Assembly: GCA_028284585.1 (NCBI GenBank)
Contig: JANQRK010000007.1
Coordinates: forward strand, 1-57,209
Direction: 5' to 3'
Source: Chromatiales bacterium
Lineage (GTDB): Bacteria; Pseudomonadota; Gammaproteobacteria; Chromatiales; Chromatiaceae
Length of the DNA stretch: 57,209 nucleotides
A program made the translations under genes and the position numbers. The notes under the pieces are model-generated. The model had not been told where the DNA came from. It was given only the letters and a program-made list of their open reading frames with translations, and ran no database searches. Positions 1 through 7,826 of the stretch are shown in pieces. Position 1 is the first letter of the stretch. The number at the start of each line of letters is the position of its first letter.

Positions 1-284
1 AATGTTCAATCGGGCTGCAACATGGATAACCTGGTGCAACAGGTTGTGGGCCCACACTAATCGCTTTGGTGCTGGTTTTGGAACATACAAGTAGTTCCAA
101 CGGACCCCGAACACCGCGCGCCTTTTTGGGCATGCCTTCGGCATTGTTGCCCGAGCAAACGCTCCATGCTGAGTGCTGCTTACCTTAGCGTTGAGACTGT
201 CGGATTTGTCTTGAAGCCGCTGAAAAATCGGGTTGTCGTGAAGTAGACTGGTCGCAATAACGGTTGGTAACCCAGGAAAGAAGG
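1..284. other. Left edge, no gene recognised
   Basis: I see no convincing coding region in these bases. A short palindromic stretch (CCCGAGC-AAA-CGCTCC, about 151-168) resembles one just after the membrane-protein gene at about 1667-1685, so the two may be related cassette-tail or terminator sequences. The minus-strand reading frame over 180-428 runs opposite to the transposase remnant and has no recognisable features. Confidence 0.4.
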
Positions 285-590
285 ATGCCCCGCCACAAGT
301 CTGCCAATCTTCAGCAGGATGCCTTTGTACCGATCGGCTTCGATAAACAGATCCTTCCCTGGACCTTCGAGTACGCGCTGCATCATTTGATGGAGCACAT
401 AGTCGGCCTGTCGGCCTTCGATGTGCACTACACCAATGACGAGCTCGGCGCATGGGCCTATCGTCCGAAGGTGCTGCTGAAGATTGTGTTGTTGGACTAT
501 GCTCGCGACCTGATCGGTTGCCGACGTATCGAGCGGGCTTGCTGCGAGAACGTGCAGTTCGTGGCGCTCTCGGGGGAAGTCCTTCTGTGA
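285..590 (+). pseudogene. Truncated transposase N-terminus (IS1182/IS5-like, DUF772 type)
   Basis: About 97 residues match the N-terminal DUF772-type domain of DDE transposases: a core of the type YRPKVLLKIVLLDYARDLIG followed by RRIERACxENVxFxALSG. The frame then runs into unrelated residues and stops after 101 codons, so the catalytic DDE part is missing. The remnant ends exactly where the GTG start of the DUF1294 gene begins (4-base overlap). That suggests the incoming accessory DNA is joined to the broken insertion sequence near base 575. The ATG at 285 is chosen because the similarity starts there. The family assignment is from memory of the domain, not a search. Confidence 0.65.
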
Positions 591-1204
591 GAAAGAAGGG
601 GAAAATTACGTCCTGGTTTGATGAGAAAGGATACGGCTTCCTTTCCCCAATGGAGGGTCACGGCCAAGTATTCGTGCACATCAAGGCTTTTTCGAATCGA
701 GGCTGTCGGCCAGCCGTGGGCGATGTCGTAACCTATACGATGTCCACCGATGCACGCGGTAGGCCTTGCGCCAAAGGAGCCACGATTGCGGGCATCCCCA
801 AGACTTCGAAGCCCAAGCAATCAAACAGCGCCGCTTCTTACGGGATTGCGGCGGCATTTTTGCTGATCGTTGTTGGTGCGGTTGTGGCATCTGCGATTCC
901 GCTGCCAATCCTGCTTTTCTATGTCGTATTGAGCGCCGCTACGTTTGCCGCATATGCTTTCGACAAATCCGCAGCAATAAAAGAGAGTTGGCGTACGAGC
1001 GAGGGTACGCTGCATCTATTGGCTCTCGTTGGGGGTTGGCCAGGCGCATTGATTGCGCAAAATGGTTTGCGGCACAAATCGAAAAAGCAGCCATTTCGAG
1101 CGATTTTCTGGGTAACCGTTGTACTGAATTGCACGGGGTTTATTTGGCTGTTTACGCCAGAAGGTGCTGCGGCATGGCAATCTGTGGTTTCCGCGATTGG
1201 GTAA
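587..1204 (+). CDS. Cold-shock-domain plus DUF1294 membrane protein
   Basis: This 205-residue protein has two recognisable parts. Residues 1-65 form a cold-shock (OB-fold, nucleic-acid-binding) domain with the RNP-like signature GKITSWFDEKGYGF and VFVHI. Residues about 85-205 are a DUF1294 membrane region with two hydrophobic spans and the family signature YAFDKSAA ... GGWPGALIAQ ... RHKSKKQPFR. The architecture is common in gammaproteobacteria, but its function is unknown; a link between nucleic-acid binding and the inner membrane is inference. The start is GTG at 587, where homology to the cold-shock fold begins; upstream codons belong to the broken transposase. It is the first gene of a string of small accessory genes. 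Confidence 0.85.
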   Translation: MRKKGKITSWFDEKGYGFLSPMEGHGQVFVHIKAFSNRGCRPAVGDVVTYTMSTDARGRPCAKGATIAGIPKTSKPKQSNSAASYGIAAAFLLIVVGAVVASAIPLPILLFYVVLSAATFAAYAFDKSAAIKESWRTSEGTLHLLALVGGWPGALIAQNGLRHKSKKQPFRAIFWVTVVLNCTGFIWLFTPEGAAAWQSVVSAIG

Positions 1205-1388
1205 GGCTGTTAAGGCGTTGAGGTGGAAATGCAACCTGACCAAGGGCTCGTATCGGTGGACAAGCTCCCTCGGACGGGTTTGCCCGGGTCGTCTGCTGTT
1301 GCAAAGGTCACCGCGCTTAAACCCTCCGCACCGCGTTAGCACTATGTGTTCGGTCTAGTGTCAGACCAAAGAGGTCAGTGTCAGTGCC

Positions 1389-1667
1389 ATGAAAGCGTAT
1401 CTGCAGAAAGTGTTCTCGCCGATCCTCGATGTATTCGAATCAGGTGAGGGCGAATTCAGGTACAAGCCCTCTTATCGCACTATTCTTATCGCTGTTGGCG
1501 CTTTGTTTTTTCTTTTGTCTTTTGTTTCGCTGGTCGCCGCTTTTTACACCGCGCAGCTCGGCGCTTGGGTGCCATTCATCGTTTTCTTCGTTGTGGGCTC
1601 TGTCTGTGAGATCGTGGCGTTGCTTGGCTCTGATAAAGCTGTGGCGAAAATATGGGGCAACAAATAG
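1389..1667 (+). CDS. Small two-span membrane protein, unknown
   Basis: A 92-residue protein with a polar N-terminus of about 35 residues and two strongly hydrophobic stretches (about residues 36-56 and 63-83), then a short charged tail. I do not recognise the family beyond its resemblance to small hypothetical membrane proteins found singly in accessory DNA. A 184-base non-coding spacer separates it from the DUF1294 gene and a 179-base one from the following GNAT gene, so it is probably its own unit. The ribosome-binding site is poor: AGAGG lies about 15 bases upstream of the ATG. Confidence 0.6.
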   Translation: MKAYLQKVFSPILDVFESGEGEFRYKPSYRTILIAVGALFFLLSFVSLVAAFYTAQLGAWVPFIVFFVVGSVCEIVALLGSDKAVAKIWGNK

Positions 1668-1846
1668 CCCGAGCGAATGCTCCGGTAGAAGTCATGCAGA
1701 GCAAGGCGGTAAGGCCGCTTGCCAACGGCTCACTCGGACGCTCAGCACTCGACGCCTGCTCGGTCACGGCTTCGCCATGGTTGGCCAAGCATCCGCTCCG
1801 TACGGGCCAACATCTCTAGTCAATTCTTCGGAGGCTCCCCGTTAGC
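1668..1846. other. Intercassette spacer with hairpins
   Basis: This 179-base spacer has no coding region. Straight after the stop codon lies a palindromic CCGAGC...GCTCC stretch. Near 1702-1725 a GCAAG...CTTGC hairpin with an inner CGG/CCG pairing could end transcription. It finishes with CCGTTAGCATGG, where GTTAGCA touches the next start codon. GTTAGCA recurs at about 1335 and, as ATTAGCA, at about 4111, each just before a gene. I could not find a clean complementary inverse core, so an integron attC site is not established. Confidence 0.35.
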
Positions 1847-2359
1847 ATGGCCTTGGATACGATGGTCCATCTTCGTGTTTATCAAGAATCCGATATTCCG
1901 CGGCTCGTCGAGCTGGCAAACAACAAGAACGTATCGCGCTATCTGATCCATACCTTCCCATACCCGTACACTGCCCAGGACGCGCAATGGTGGGTGACCG
2001 TGGGTGCAAACCAGAACCGGGCCGTCACAAAGGTTATAGAATTCGAGGGTGAGTTTGTGGGCTCGGTCGGAATCCAGCCCCAGAGTGGATGGAAAGACCA
2101 CAGCGCAGAGATTGGCTATTGGATCGGCGAGCCATACTGGGGCAAAGGCATCGCCACGTGCGCGCTGCGGGAGATGACCCGGATTGCATTCGGGGACCTC
2201 GGTTTCCGCAGGCTCGTAGCCCCGGTGCTGTCCCCGAATGGCCGATCAATCAAAGTATTGGAAAGATGCGGTTATGAACTGGAGGGTATCTTGAAGGCCG
2301 AGGTGCATAAAGATGGTGAGTTCTTCGATATCCATCACTACGCAAAAAATTGCCTCTGA
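1847..2359 (+). CDS. GNAT N-acetyltransferase, RimJ/RimL type
   Basis: This 170-residue protein has the GNAT fold of the Acetyltransf_3 (RimJ/RimL) group: an N-terminal VHLRVYQESD strand-helix, the acidic central motif HSAEIGYWIGEPYWGKGIAT where the QxxGxG-like acetyl-CoA pyrophosphate loop is the GKGIAT segment, and the C-terminal GFRRLVAPVLSPNGRSIKVLE motif. It presumably transfers acetyl from acetyl-CoA to an amine on a protein, polyamine or small molecule; the substrate is unknown. The ATG at 1847 follows GGAGG by about 12 bases; a second ATG at 1862 is possible. Spacing to the TfoX gene is short (26 bases), so the two may be co-transcribed. Confidence 0.85.
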   Translation: MALDTMVHLRVYQESDIPRLVELANNKNVSRYLIHTFPYPYTAQDAQWWVTVGANQNRAVTKVIEFEGEFVGSVGIQPQSGWKDHSAEIGYWIGEPYWGKGIATCALREMTRIAFGDLGFRRLVAPVLSPNGRSIKVLERCGYELEGILKAEVHKDGEFFDIHHYAKNCL

Positions 2360-2385
2360 CTGCGGGCACTGGGCCGGCGACTGCG

Positions 2386-2739
2386 ATGAGTGAGTTCGTC
2401 GATAATCTCGAAGAGGTGTTCGCCATGTTTGGGCCGGTGCAGGCTCGAAGGATGTTCGGCGGCTACGGCATCTATCATGAAGGCTTGATGTTCGCCCTGG
2501 TAGCGGACGACGTGCTGTATCTCAAGGCTGACGAGGCTTCCATCCCGGCATTCGCCGAACAGGGGTTGCGGCCTTTCGAGTACGAAAAGAATGGCAAGAG
2601 AATGAAAATGTCCTATTACATGGCCCCCGAAGAGATCTTCGATGATCCGGACCAGGCCAGAGAATGGGCCGTTCGGGCGTTCGAAGCCGCATTGCGAGGC
2701 AAGAAACCGAAAGCGAAGACTCGGAAAAAAAAACGGTGA
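2386..2739 (+). CDS. TfoX N-terminal domain protein
   Basis: A 117-residue protein consisting of one TfoX/Sxy N-terminal domain: the signature FGPVQARRMFGGYGIYHEG ... FALVADDVLYLKAD ... YYMAPEEIFDD is complete. It ends in a lysine-rich tail (KKPKAKTRKKKR). In Enterobacteria, TfoX (Sxy) promotes competence gene expression with CRP, but stand-alone N-domains such as this one are widespread and not proven regulators. The ATG at 2386 is chosen because the family similarity starts there. The lysine-rich tail may bind nucleic acid; that is inference. Confidence 0.85.
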   Translation: MSEFVDNLEEVFAMFGPVQARRMFGGYGIYHEGLMFALVADDVLYLKADEASIPAFAEQGLRPFEYEKNGKRMKMSYYMAPEEIFDDPDQAREWAVRAFEAALRGKKPKAKTRKKKR

Positions 2740-2779
2740 CTGTGTTGTGGCGCGGTTATCCTGGGAGCTCTGGCTTAAG

Positions 2780-3133
2780 ATGCACGGGCGGCGTCGATCG
2801 ATGCACTCGGTCGTAAAGGCAAAGCGAATAGGTGCCGGCAGCACCTTTAAGTTCCTGTTCATTGGCTCTGTCGTATTTCATATCACGACCACATTTCTGG
2901 TGATGCTGTTGACCCTGGCTGGGGTCGTGCCGCTGGAGAGCGCATACGTCGATTCGGACATCTCGGTTTCACCGATGCTCTTTCTTCTGGCCTATTTGAT
3001 CGCCGGCTTGATGCTTTCCCCCGTCTGGGTTGGCGCCCTTTGGCTGTCCATCTGGCCCGGCCTATGGCTGTATTCGCTCGTCCGTTCTACGCAAATCGGC
3101 TATGTTGCAGTCGATGCCGAGCGGGACCCGTGA
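2780..3133 (+). CDS. Small membrane protein, unknown
   Basis: About 117 residues with a basic N-terminus (RRRSMHSVVKAKR) and two or three hydrophobic stretches (about residues 30-55, 70-90 and 92-110). No family is recognised. The start could be ATG 2780 or ATG 2801; neither has a strong ribosome-binding site. It lies 40 bases after the TfoX-N gene in the same direction and is followed by an 88-base spacer. Coding potential rests on the consistent hydrophobic pattern and lack of a competing frame, so confidence is moderate. Confidence 0.5.
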   Translation: MHGRRRSMHSVVKAKRIGAGSTFKFLFIGSVVFHITTTFLVMLLTLAGVVPLESAYVDSDISVSPMLFLLAYLIAGLMLSPVWVGALWLSIWPGLWLYSLVRSTQIGYVAVDAERDP

Positions 3134-3221
3134 CTGCGCAGGCAGTGCGGCCAAGTTCCACCAACTTGGTCTACAGCATTCGGCTTCAGGGGTATCGCGA
3201 TGGGTCACATCCGATTAAGCG

Positions 3222-3857
3222 ATGACATTTGAACTCGATCATGTCTTTATCATTACACAACCCGGCGCATCGGAAGCCGACCGGCTTGTCGCGAACGGGT
3301 TGCAGGAGGGCTCGCGCAAAACACACCCGGGTCAAGGTACCGCAAATCGACGCTTCTTTTTTTCGAACGGCATGCTAGAGCTCTTGTGGATAGCGGATCG
3401 AAGTGAGGCGGCCCAAGGTCCCGGGGCGGGCTTGGGTCTGTTGGAGCGAAGCGAGCGTGTCGATGCGTGTCCGTTCGGTTTGGTCTTTCGAGCGGTCGGC
3501 CCCCATTCGGGCGAGTGTCCGTTTGAGGGTTGGTGCTATGCACCCAGCTATCTTGCTTCACCCAATCATTTTCACATCGGTGCGAATTCAGATCGGCTGG
3601 ACGAGCCGCTCTTGGTCTTTGCGCCTTTCTCGATGGCTAGCACCAACCCAGTATTCGGATCTCCGAATGGAGAGATTGTTGAGGTCGTTGTTGCGATCCC
3701 GGAACAGCGGCCTTCGGTTGAATTGACTCAGGCATCGATGGCTCGCGGTTTGAGGCTGGAGTGCAGCGCCCCCTATCTGATGCAGGTTTCCTATCGAAAC
3801 GCATCGACAGAAGCAATCGACCTAAGACCCGATTTGCCATTGGTCCTTCATCGTTGA
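3222..3857 (+). CDS. VOC-superfamily glyoxalase-like protein
   Basis: This 211-residue protein has a glyoxalase-like (PF13468-type) arrangement: a beta-strand with LDHVFIIT at residues 5-12, where His often ligates metal in vicinal-oxygen-chelate (VOC) proteins, a NRRFFFSNGMLELLWI strand with a candidate acidic ligand, and NHFHIGAN in the second half. VOC proteins include dioxygenases, epimerases and antibiotic-binding proteins; which one this is cannot be told. It is a single gene between non-coding spacers of 88 and 261 bases, as expected of a cassette or independently acquired gene. Confidence 0.75.
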   Translation: MTFELDHVFIITQPGASEADRLVANGLQEGSRKTHPGQGTANRRFFFSNGMLELLWIADRSEAAQGPGAGLGLLERSERVDACPFGLVFRAVGPHSGECPFEGWCYAPSYLASPNHFHIGANSDRLDEPLLVFAPFSMASTNPVFGSPNGEIVEVVVAIPEQRPSVELTQASMARGLRLECSAPYLMQVSYRNASTEAIDLRPDLPLVLHR

Positions 3858-4118
3858 TTGACACTTGGAAACCCAACTAGGCACTCTGGTACCCCTTTTT
3901 TTGAGCGCGTCCATTGTGTCGGCGCGAGCGGTGGTCGCAACCCGTCGTATTTTCCACCGAGCGGGTCGTATCTGGACGACGTATCTGGGCGGCGCCTCAC
4001 TTTCTTGACGTCACCCGTTTGGCACTATGCTGTCGGAGGGTGGGGTACCTAGCCCATTTCGTTATCGTAGCCAACCAGATAATGCGGTGGCTGCAGCAAG
4101 TACTAGGCATCATTAGCA
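3858..4118. promoter_or_regulatory. Spacer with possible promoter
   Basis: No coding region is seen. A possible sigma-70 promoter for the next gene is TTGACG at 4005-4010 with TATGCT at 4026-4031. The 15-base spacing is shorter than ideal, so support is weak. The spacer ends with CATTAGCAATGG at the start codon, echoing the GTTAGCA just before the GNAT gene at 1847. Confidence 0.3.
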
Positions 4119-4502
4119 ATGGCTGAGATAACCAACAATCTAACCATCCTCGCGGTAGAGGACCTGGCTAGGTCAAGGGACTACTACATGCAAAAGATGG
4201 GATTCGAGGAAACATTAAGCACCGGAGGCTGGTCCTTCTTAAAACGCGGCAGTCTGCGACTGCGCATCGGCCACTGCCCTGGCATCGTCCCGATGTCCGC
4301 CTGCCAAGACCATTCCTTGATCATCCAGGCCGTTGTCGATGACGCGGATTCGCTCTACCAGGAGTTCAAGTCCAAGGGCGTGGATGTTTCCGAACCCGAG
4401 GACAAGCCATGGGGCCAAAGAGAGTTTGGCGTGCTTACGATTGACGGTCATAGATTCATGTTCACTCAAGCCATCGAAACGCGTCATGCCGAGGGCAGCT
4501 AG
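4119..4502 (+). CDS. VOC-family (bleomycin-resistance-like) protein
   Basis: A 127-residue VOC protein with one complete beta-alpha-beta-beta-beta pair: LTILAVEDLARSRDYYMQKMGF is the classic first half and FGVLTIDGHRFMFTQ the final strand. It is the size of single-domain bleomycin-binding or fosfomycin-type proteins, which act as dimers, but key metal ligands are not clear: the usual first-strand His is replaced, favouring a binding protein over a metalloenzyme. The function is unknown. It is preceded by a possible promoter and followed by a 119-base spacer. Confidence 0.8.
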   Translation: MAEITNNLTILAVEDLARSRDYYMQKMGFEETLSTGGWSFLKRGSLRLRIGHCPGIVPMSACQDHSLIIQAVVDDADSLYQEFKSKGVDVSEPEDKPWGQREFGVLTIDGHRFMFTQAIETRHAEGS

Positions 4503-4621
4503 CAAGCGTCTGTCGCTGGATTTTCCCCAGCATGCCCTTGCTAGTGCGAGAGCCGTGCCCGTGTATTGTCCACAGATGGGGGTTTCGGCGCTTAATGGAG
4601 AGGTTGTTGTAGGAGCTAGCC

Positions 4622-5041
4622 GTGACTGAGTTGAAGACCCGCCCAAATGACAAGAGCGTGCGGGAGTTTCTCGAGCGGCTGGAGTCCGAGCAGAGGAGGG
4701 GAGAGGCCTTCACCTTGCTGGCGTTGTTTTCCCGTGTTACCCAGCGCGACCCGGTGATGTGGGGCGATTCGATTGTCGGCTTCGGTAGTTACAGCTACAC
4801 GAATTCTCGGGGCGAGTTTTCGTGGCTCATGACTGGCTTCTCGCCGAGAAAACGCAACATGACCCTCTACGTCATGCAGGGCTTTGACGGGCTGGAGGAC
4901 GACTTGAAGGGCCTTGGCAAGGTAAAACATGCCAAGTCGTGTCTCTACGTCAACAAGCTCAGCGACATCGATTTGGGAAAATTGGAGGGCTTTTTGACCA
5001 AGGTGGTAGCGGATATGGAATCGAGATTTGACTGCTCTTGA
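4622..5041 (+). CDS. DUF1801 domain protein
   Basis: A 139-residue DUF1801 protein. The diagnostic pieces are the N-terminal helix NDKSVREFLERLES, the core PVMWGDSIVGFGSY, RKRNMTLYVM, and KSCLYVNKLSDIDLGKLEGFL. DUF1801 proteins are small cytoplasmic proteins with a YdhG-like fold and no agreed activity. The start is GTG at 4622, set by a good ribosome-binding site (GGAG about 7 bases upstream). It ends 16 bases before the methyltransferase gene, so those two are probably co-transcribed. Confidence 0.85.
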   Translation: MTELKTRPNDKSVREFLERLESEQRRGEAFTLLALFSRVTQRDPVMWGDSIVGFGSYSYTNSRGEFSWLMTGFSPRKRNMTLYVMQGFDGLEDDLKGLGKVKHAKSCLYVNKLSDIDLGKLEGFLTKVVADMESRFDCS

Positions 5042-5057
5042 ACATGGCGGGCCATAG

Positions 5058-5882
5058 ATGAAAGACATTGAGGAAACCCTTGCCGAATATTCGGGCAGGC
5101 CGCTCGAAACCCGTGCCAACTGGTATTCGCCGGCCGCCCTGAGCTATAGCCGTGGGCGGCCGGGCTATCCCGATCCCGTCATCGCCGAGGTGGTTGAGCA
5201 AACCGGGATCGATGCCGCGTCTAGGCTTGTTGAAATCGGCTGCGGCCCGGGAACAGCGACCGAGAGTTTTGCGGCGCTCGGTTGTGCGATGGATTGCGTC
5301 GAGCCCAATGCTGAGTTCATCAAGATTGCACGACAGCGCCTGCGAAAATACCCGAAGGTCCGGCTCCATCAATGCAGCCTCGAGCAGTATGAGGTTGCCA
5401 GCGGCGAGGCCGATGCAGTGCTCGCCGCAACCTCGTTTCATTGGGTCGATCGGGACATCGCCCTCTTGAAGTCGGCCGACCTGTTGCGGCCTTCGGGGTA
5501 TCTGGTGTTGCTCTGGAACAAGGAGCTGCAGCCCAGCCAAGAGGTCGCTGACCGGCTTCGGCCTGTCTACGAAAGACTGGTCCCCGAGCTTAGCCATCGA
5601 GAAAGCCTGCAGGAGCAGCTCGAAATCCTCGAGTCGCTCGGCCATATGGTCAATGAGGGTGGGTATTTCTTGGAGCCGATGCTCGGTCACTCGGAGTCGA
5701 CTGTGCGTTATCCGACAGCGCGATATATCGATGGGTTAAAGAGCTACTCGCCATACTTGAAGCTAGAGTCGACGCTCAGGGAGGAGTTGCTAGGCGAGCT
5801 GTCGGCCACCATTGACACCGAGTTCGGTGGCTTTGTCGACCTGAGTTATGTCACCGGCTATCAGATCGCACAGAAGGCCTGA
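5058..5882 (+). CDS. Class I SAM-dependent methyltransferase
   Basis: A 274-residue Rossmann-fold methyltransferase. Motif I, RLVEIGCGPGTATESF (about residues 56-71), binds S-adenosylmethionine; the acidic end of strand 2 is DCVEPNAE; a post-motif FHWVDRD and a LLRPSGYLVLLWNKE strand complete the core. This is the Methyltransf_11/25 type related to Tam and UbiE-like enzymes; the acceptor is unknown. It sits between DUF1801 (16-base gap) and a GNAT gene (12-base gap), so the three form a compact transcription unit. Confidence 0.88.
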   Translation: MKDIEETLAEYSGRPLETRANWYSPAALSYSRGRPGYPDPVIAEVVEQTGIDAASRLVEIGCGPGTATESFAALGCAMDCVEPNAEFIKIARQRLRKYPKVRLHQCSLEQYEVASGEADAVLAATSFHWVDRDIALLKSADLLRPSGYLVLLWNKELQPSQEVADRLRPVYERLVPELSHRESLQEQLEILESLGHMVNEGGYFLEPMLGHSESTVRYPTARYIDGLKSYSPYLKLESTLREELLGELSATIDTEFGGFVDLSYVTGYQIAQKA

Positions 5883-5894
5883 CGGGTCTCCTGT

Positions 5895-6431
5895 ATGGAT
5901 CTGACATTTCACCCCGTCACCCAATCCCACTGGCCCGACTTCGAGCAGTTTGTCGAGGCGCGCGGTGGGCCCCACTATTGCTGGTGCATGGCGTGGAGAC
6001 GTAACGAGTGCGCCGGATCGATCCCTGGTAAGGCGGGGAAGAAGGCCGCCATGAAAGCGCGCGTGGATGCCGGGGTTCCCATTGGGCTACTGGCCTATTT
6101 CGAAGGCAAGCCGATCGGCTGGTGTTCGGTTGCACCTCGGGACACCTACAAGCGACTGGGTGGTGATGAGAGTAGACAGGGCGTGTGGTCGATAGCGTGC
6201 TTTTTTATCAAGCGTCCCTTCAGAAAGCAGGGCGTGTCCCGCGCTTTGCTTGATGCGGCAATCGCGTACGCCAAGCAGAACAAAGCCAACTATCTAGAAG
6301 CCTATCCTCCCGCGGCGGACTCGCCGAGTTATCAGTACATGGGCAGTCGATCAGCATTCGAGCAGTCGGGTTTCGAATTCGTGAAAATGGCAGGCTCGCG
6401 GCGGCATGTGATGTTGCTGTGTATCCAATAG
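5895..6431 (+). CDS. GNAT N-acetyltransferase
   Basis: A 178-residue GNAT protein. The N-terminal strand is followed by a Cys/Trp-rich segment (HYCWCMAWRR) and by IGWCSVAPRDTYKRL, then the acetyl-CoA-binding motif IKRPFRKQGVSRALLDAAIAYA and the C-terminal YLEAYP...FEQSGFEFV. The central Trp/Cys pattern is typical of a GNAT subgroup that often stands next to small accessory genes. The substrate is unknown. It begins 12 bases after the methyltransferase gene. Confidence 0.85.
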   Translation: MDLTFHPVTQSHWPDFEQFVEARGGPHYCWCMAWRRNECAGSIPGKAGKKAAMKARVDAGVPIGLLAYFEGKPIGWCSVAPRDTYKRLGGDESRQGVWSIACFFIKRPFRKQGVSRALLDAAIAYAKQNKANYLEAYPPAADSPSYQYMGSRSAFEQSGFEFVKMAGSRRHVMLLCIQ

Positions 6432-6512
6432 TGGTGGCTTCGTTGATGTTGATGGCAGGTGCAAGGCATCTGTATTGAGTGTTGACGGGCTCAGTGCAAA
6501 GAGAAAATCGAG

Positions 6513-6911
6513 ATGAAGCCTATCGAAACACATCAATTCAACGAAACCTTCGCGGTCCTGAAACCGGACCTGTCGGTAGACACCGTGGCCCCGTCGCCGA
6601 CCCTCTATGAACGCTTGAATGCCGACTACGGTGGCTTCAAGGGCCATACCTTGGTATCGGTGCATGAGTTCGGCGAGCCCTGGGGGTCGTGGGAGCGGCA
6701 TCCGGCCGGGGACGAGGTCGTCGTGTTGCTCTCCGGTAGGGTCACCTTTCGAATTCGCCTGGACCAAGACGAGGCGCGGGTGGAGTTGAGCACGCCCGGT
6801 GCCTACGTCGTGATCCCTTGCGGGCAGTGGCACACGGCCGAGACCCAGGTGCCAGCGCGGCTGTTGTTCATCACGCCGGGCGAGGGGACGCAGCATGAAT
6901 CGGCCAGCTGA
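6513..6911 (+). CDS. Cupin-fold protein
   Basis: A 132-residue single-cupin protein. Cupin motif 1 is seen as SWERHPAGDEVVVLLSGRVTF, with the His and Glu expected to ligate a metal, and motif 2 as PGAYVVIPCGQWHTAE. Such small cupins range from metal-binding enzymes to sugar- or signal-binding proteins; the activity is not known. It is the last of the plus-strand string of small accessory genes and is followed by a hairpin that probably ends transcription. Confidence 0.8.
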   Translation: MKPIETHQFNETFAVLKPDLSVDTVAPSPTLYERLNADYGGFKGHTLVSVHEFGEPWGSWERHPAGDEVVVLLSGRVTFRIRLDQDEARVELSTPGAYVVIPCGQWHTAETQVPARLLFITPGEGTQHESAS

Positions 6912-6945
6912 GGCGGCCGTCCGCCCTTAGAGGGTACGGCCATTG

Positions 6946-6967
6946 GCGGCTAGCGTAGATTAGCCGC
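6946..6967 (+). terminator. Hairpin after cupin gene
   Basis: A perfect 7-bp inverted repeat, GCGGCTA / TAGCCGC, with an 8-base loop, lies 35 bases after the cupin stop. There is no run of T directly after it, so it is a weak terminator at best. An outer ATTGG / CCAAT pairing could extend it. It marks the right border of the accessory gene string. Confidence 0.4.
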
Positions 6968-7069
6968 TGACAAGGCCAATCGCCCGATTGATAAAGTTTT
7001 TCTCGTCACGCGATAAGTGATCGCGCTATTTCCGGGAACCTTTTTCAGACTCGCCCGCACTCCCAGGGT

Positions 7070-7825
7070 ATGGCGACACACAATGTGATGGATGTGACGG
7101 CGCTGCGCACCGAGTTGCAGCCGGTCGCAGCGTTTACCGACGGCCAGGTGGTAGCGGGTGTGGTGGCGGGCGATCACCCGTTGTTCGAGTTCATCATGCG
7201 TCGCTACAACCGCCGCCTGTACCGCGTGGCCTGGAGTGTGCTGCGTGACGAGGCGCTCGCACAGGACGTGCTGCACAAGGCGTACATTGTGGCCTTCACC
7301 CAGCTAGCGCAGTTTCGCGGCCCGCACGGCCTGGGTGCCTGGTTGTCGCAGATCCTCAGGCGCAGCGCGTTGCGGGTGCGCGACAAACGACAACGCTTGG
7401 AATCGGTCGACGATATTGCCGATCATCCCGCGGCCGACCAACCGGACCGGCAGGCGGCCAACGACGAGGCCGCACACCTGATTGAGGCTGCGGTGGCCAA
7501 GTTGGCCCTGCCTTTTCGGATGGTGTTCATCCTGCGAGAAATCGAAGAGCTGAGTTTCGAGGAAACCGCCGAGTCGCTGGAGATCAGCACCGGCACGGTG
7601 AAATCTCGATTACATCGGGCCAAACGCAAGCTGCGCCGTCTACTCGGCAAAGACATGTTGGATGGAGAAGCAGGGACGACACCTGAGCCGTTCGCCTTTG
7701 CCGGTCGTCGATGCGACGCCATCGTGGGTTGTTTGCGGTACTCAACGCGAACTGATTCATCGACGGTTAGCCGTCTCACCGTCGCCGTAGCAGCACACAA
7801 GTACCCCATTGTTAAGGAGGGCTAA
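7070..7825 (+). CDS. ECF-family RNA polymerase sigma factor
   Basis: A 251-residue extracytoplasmic-function sigma factor. Region sigma-2 (about residues 45-110) has FIMRRYNRRLYRVAWSVL and the promoter-melting segment; region sigma-4 (about 140-195) has LPFRMVFILREIEELSFEETAE with the helix-turn-helix GTVKSRLHRAKRKLRRLL. It directs RNA polymerase to a small regulon. After the family's usual FAGRRCDAIV end there are about 25 extra residues of no recognisable type. The cytochrome gene begins 2 bases after its stop, so it is probably co-transcribed and may control that gene. No anti-sigma factor gene is visible. Start: ATG 7070; ATG 7088 is an alternative. Confidence 0.85.
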   Translation: MATHNVMDVTALRTELQPVAAFTDGQVVAGVVAGDHPLFEFIMRRYNRRLYRVAWSVLRDEALAQDVLHKAYIVAFTQLAQFRGPHGLGAWLSQILRRSALRVRDKRQRLESVDDIADHPAADQPDRQAANDEAAHLIEAAVAKLALPFRMVFILREIEELSFEETAESLEISTGTVKSRLHRAKRKLRRLLGKDMLDGEAGTTPEPFAFAGRRCDAIVGCLRYSTRTDSSTVSRLTVAVAAHKYPIVKEG

Positions 7826-7826
7826 C

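Noticed and set aside
1205..4118. Complete attC sites of an integron
   Set aside because: GTTAGCA-type motifs occur, but the matching RYYYAAC half and the required internal pairing were not convincing; kept only as a hypothesis.
4959..5690. 243-codon minus-strand ORF opposite the methyltransferase
   Set aside because: The plus strand shows the SAM-binding motif; the reverse frame has none.
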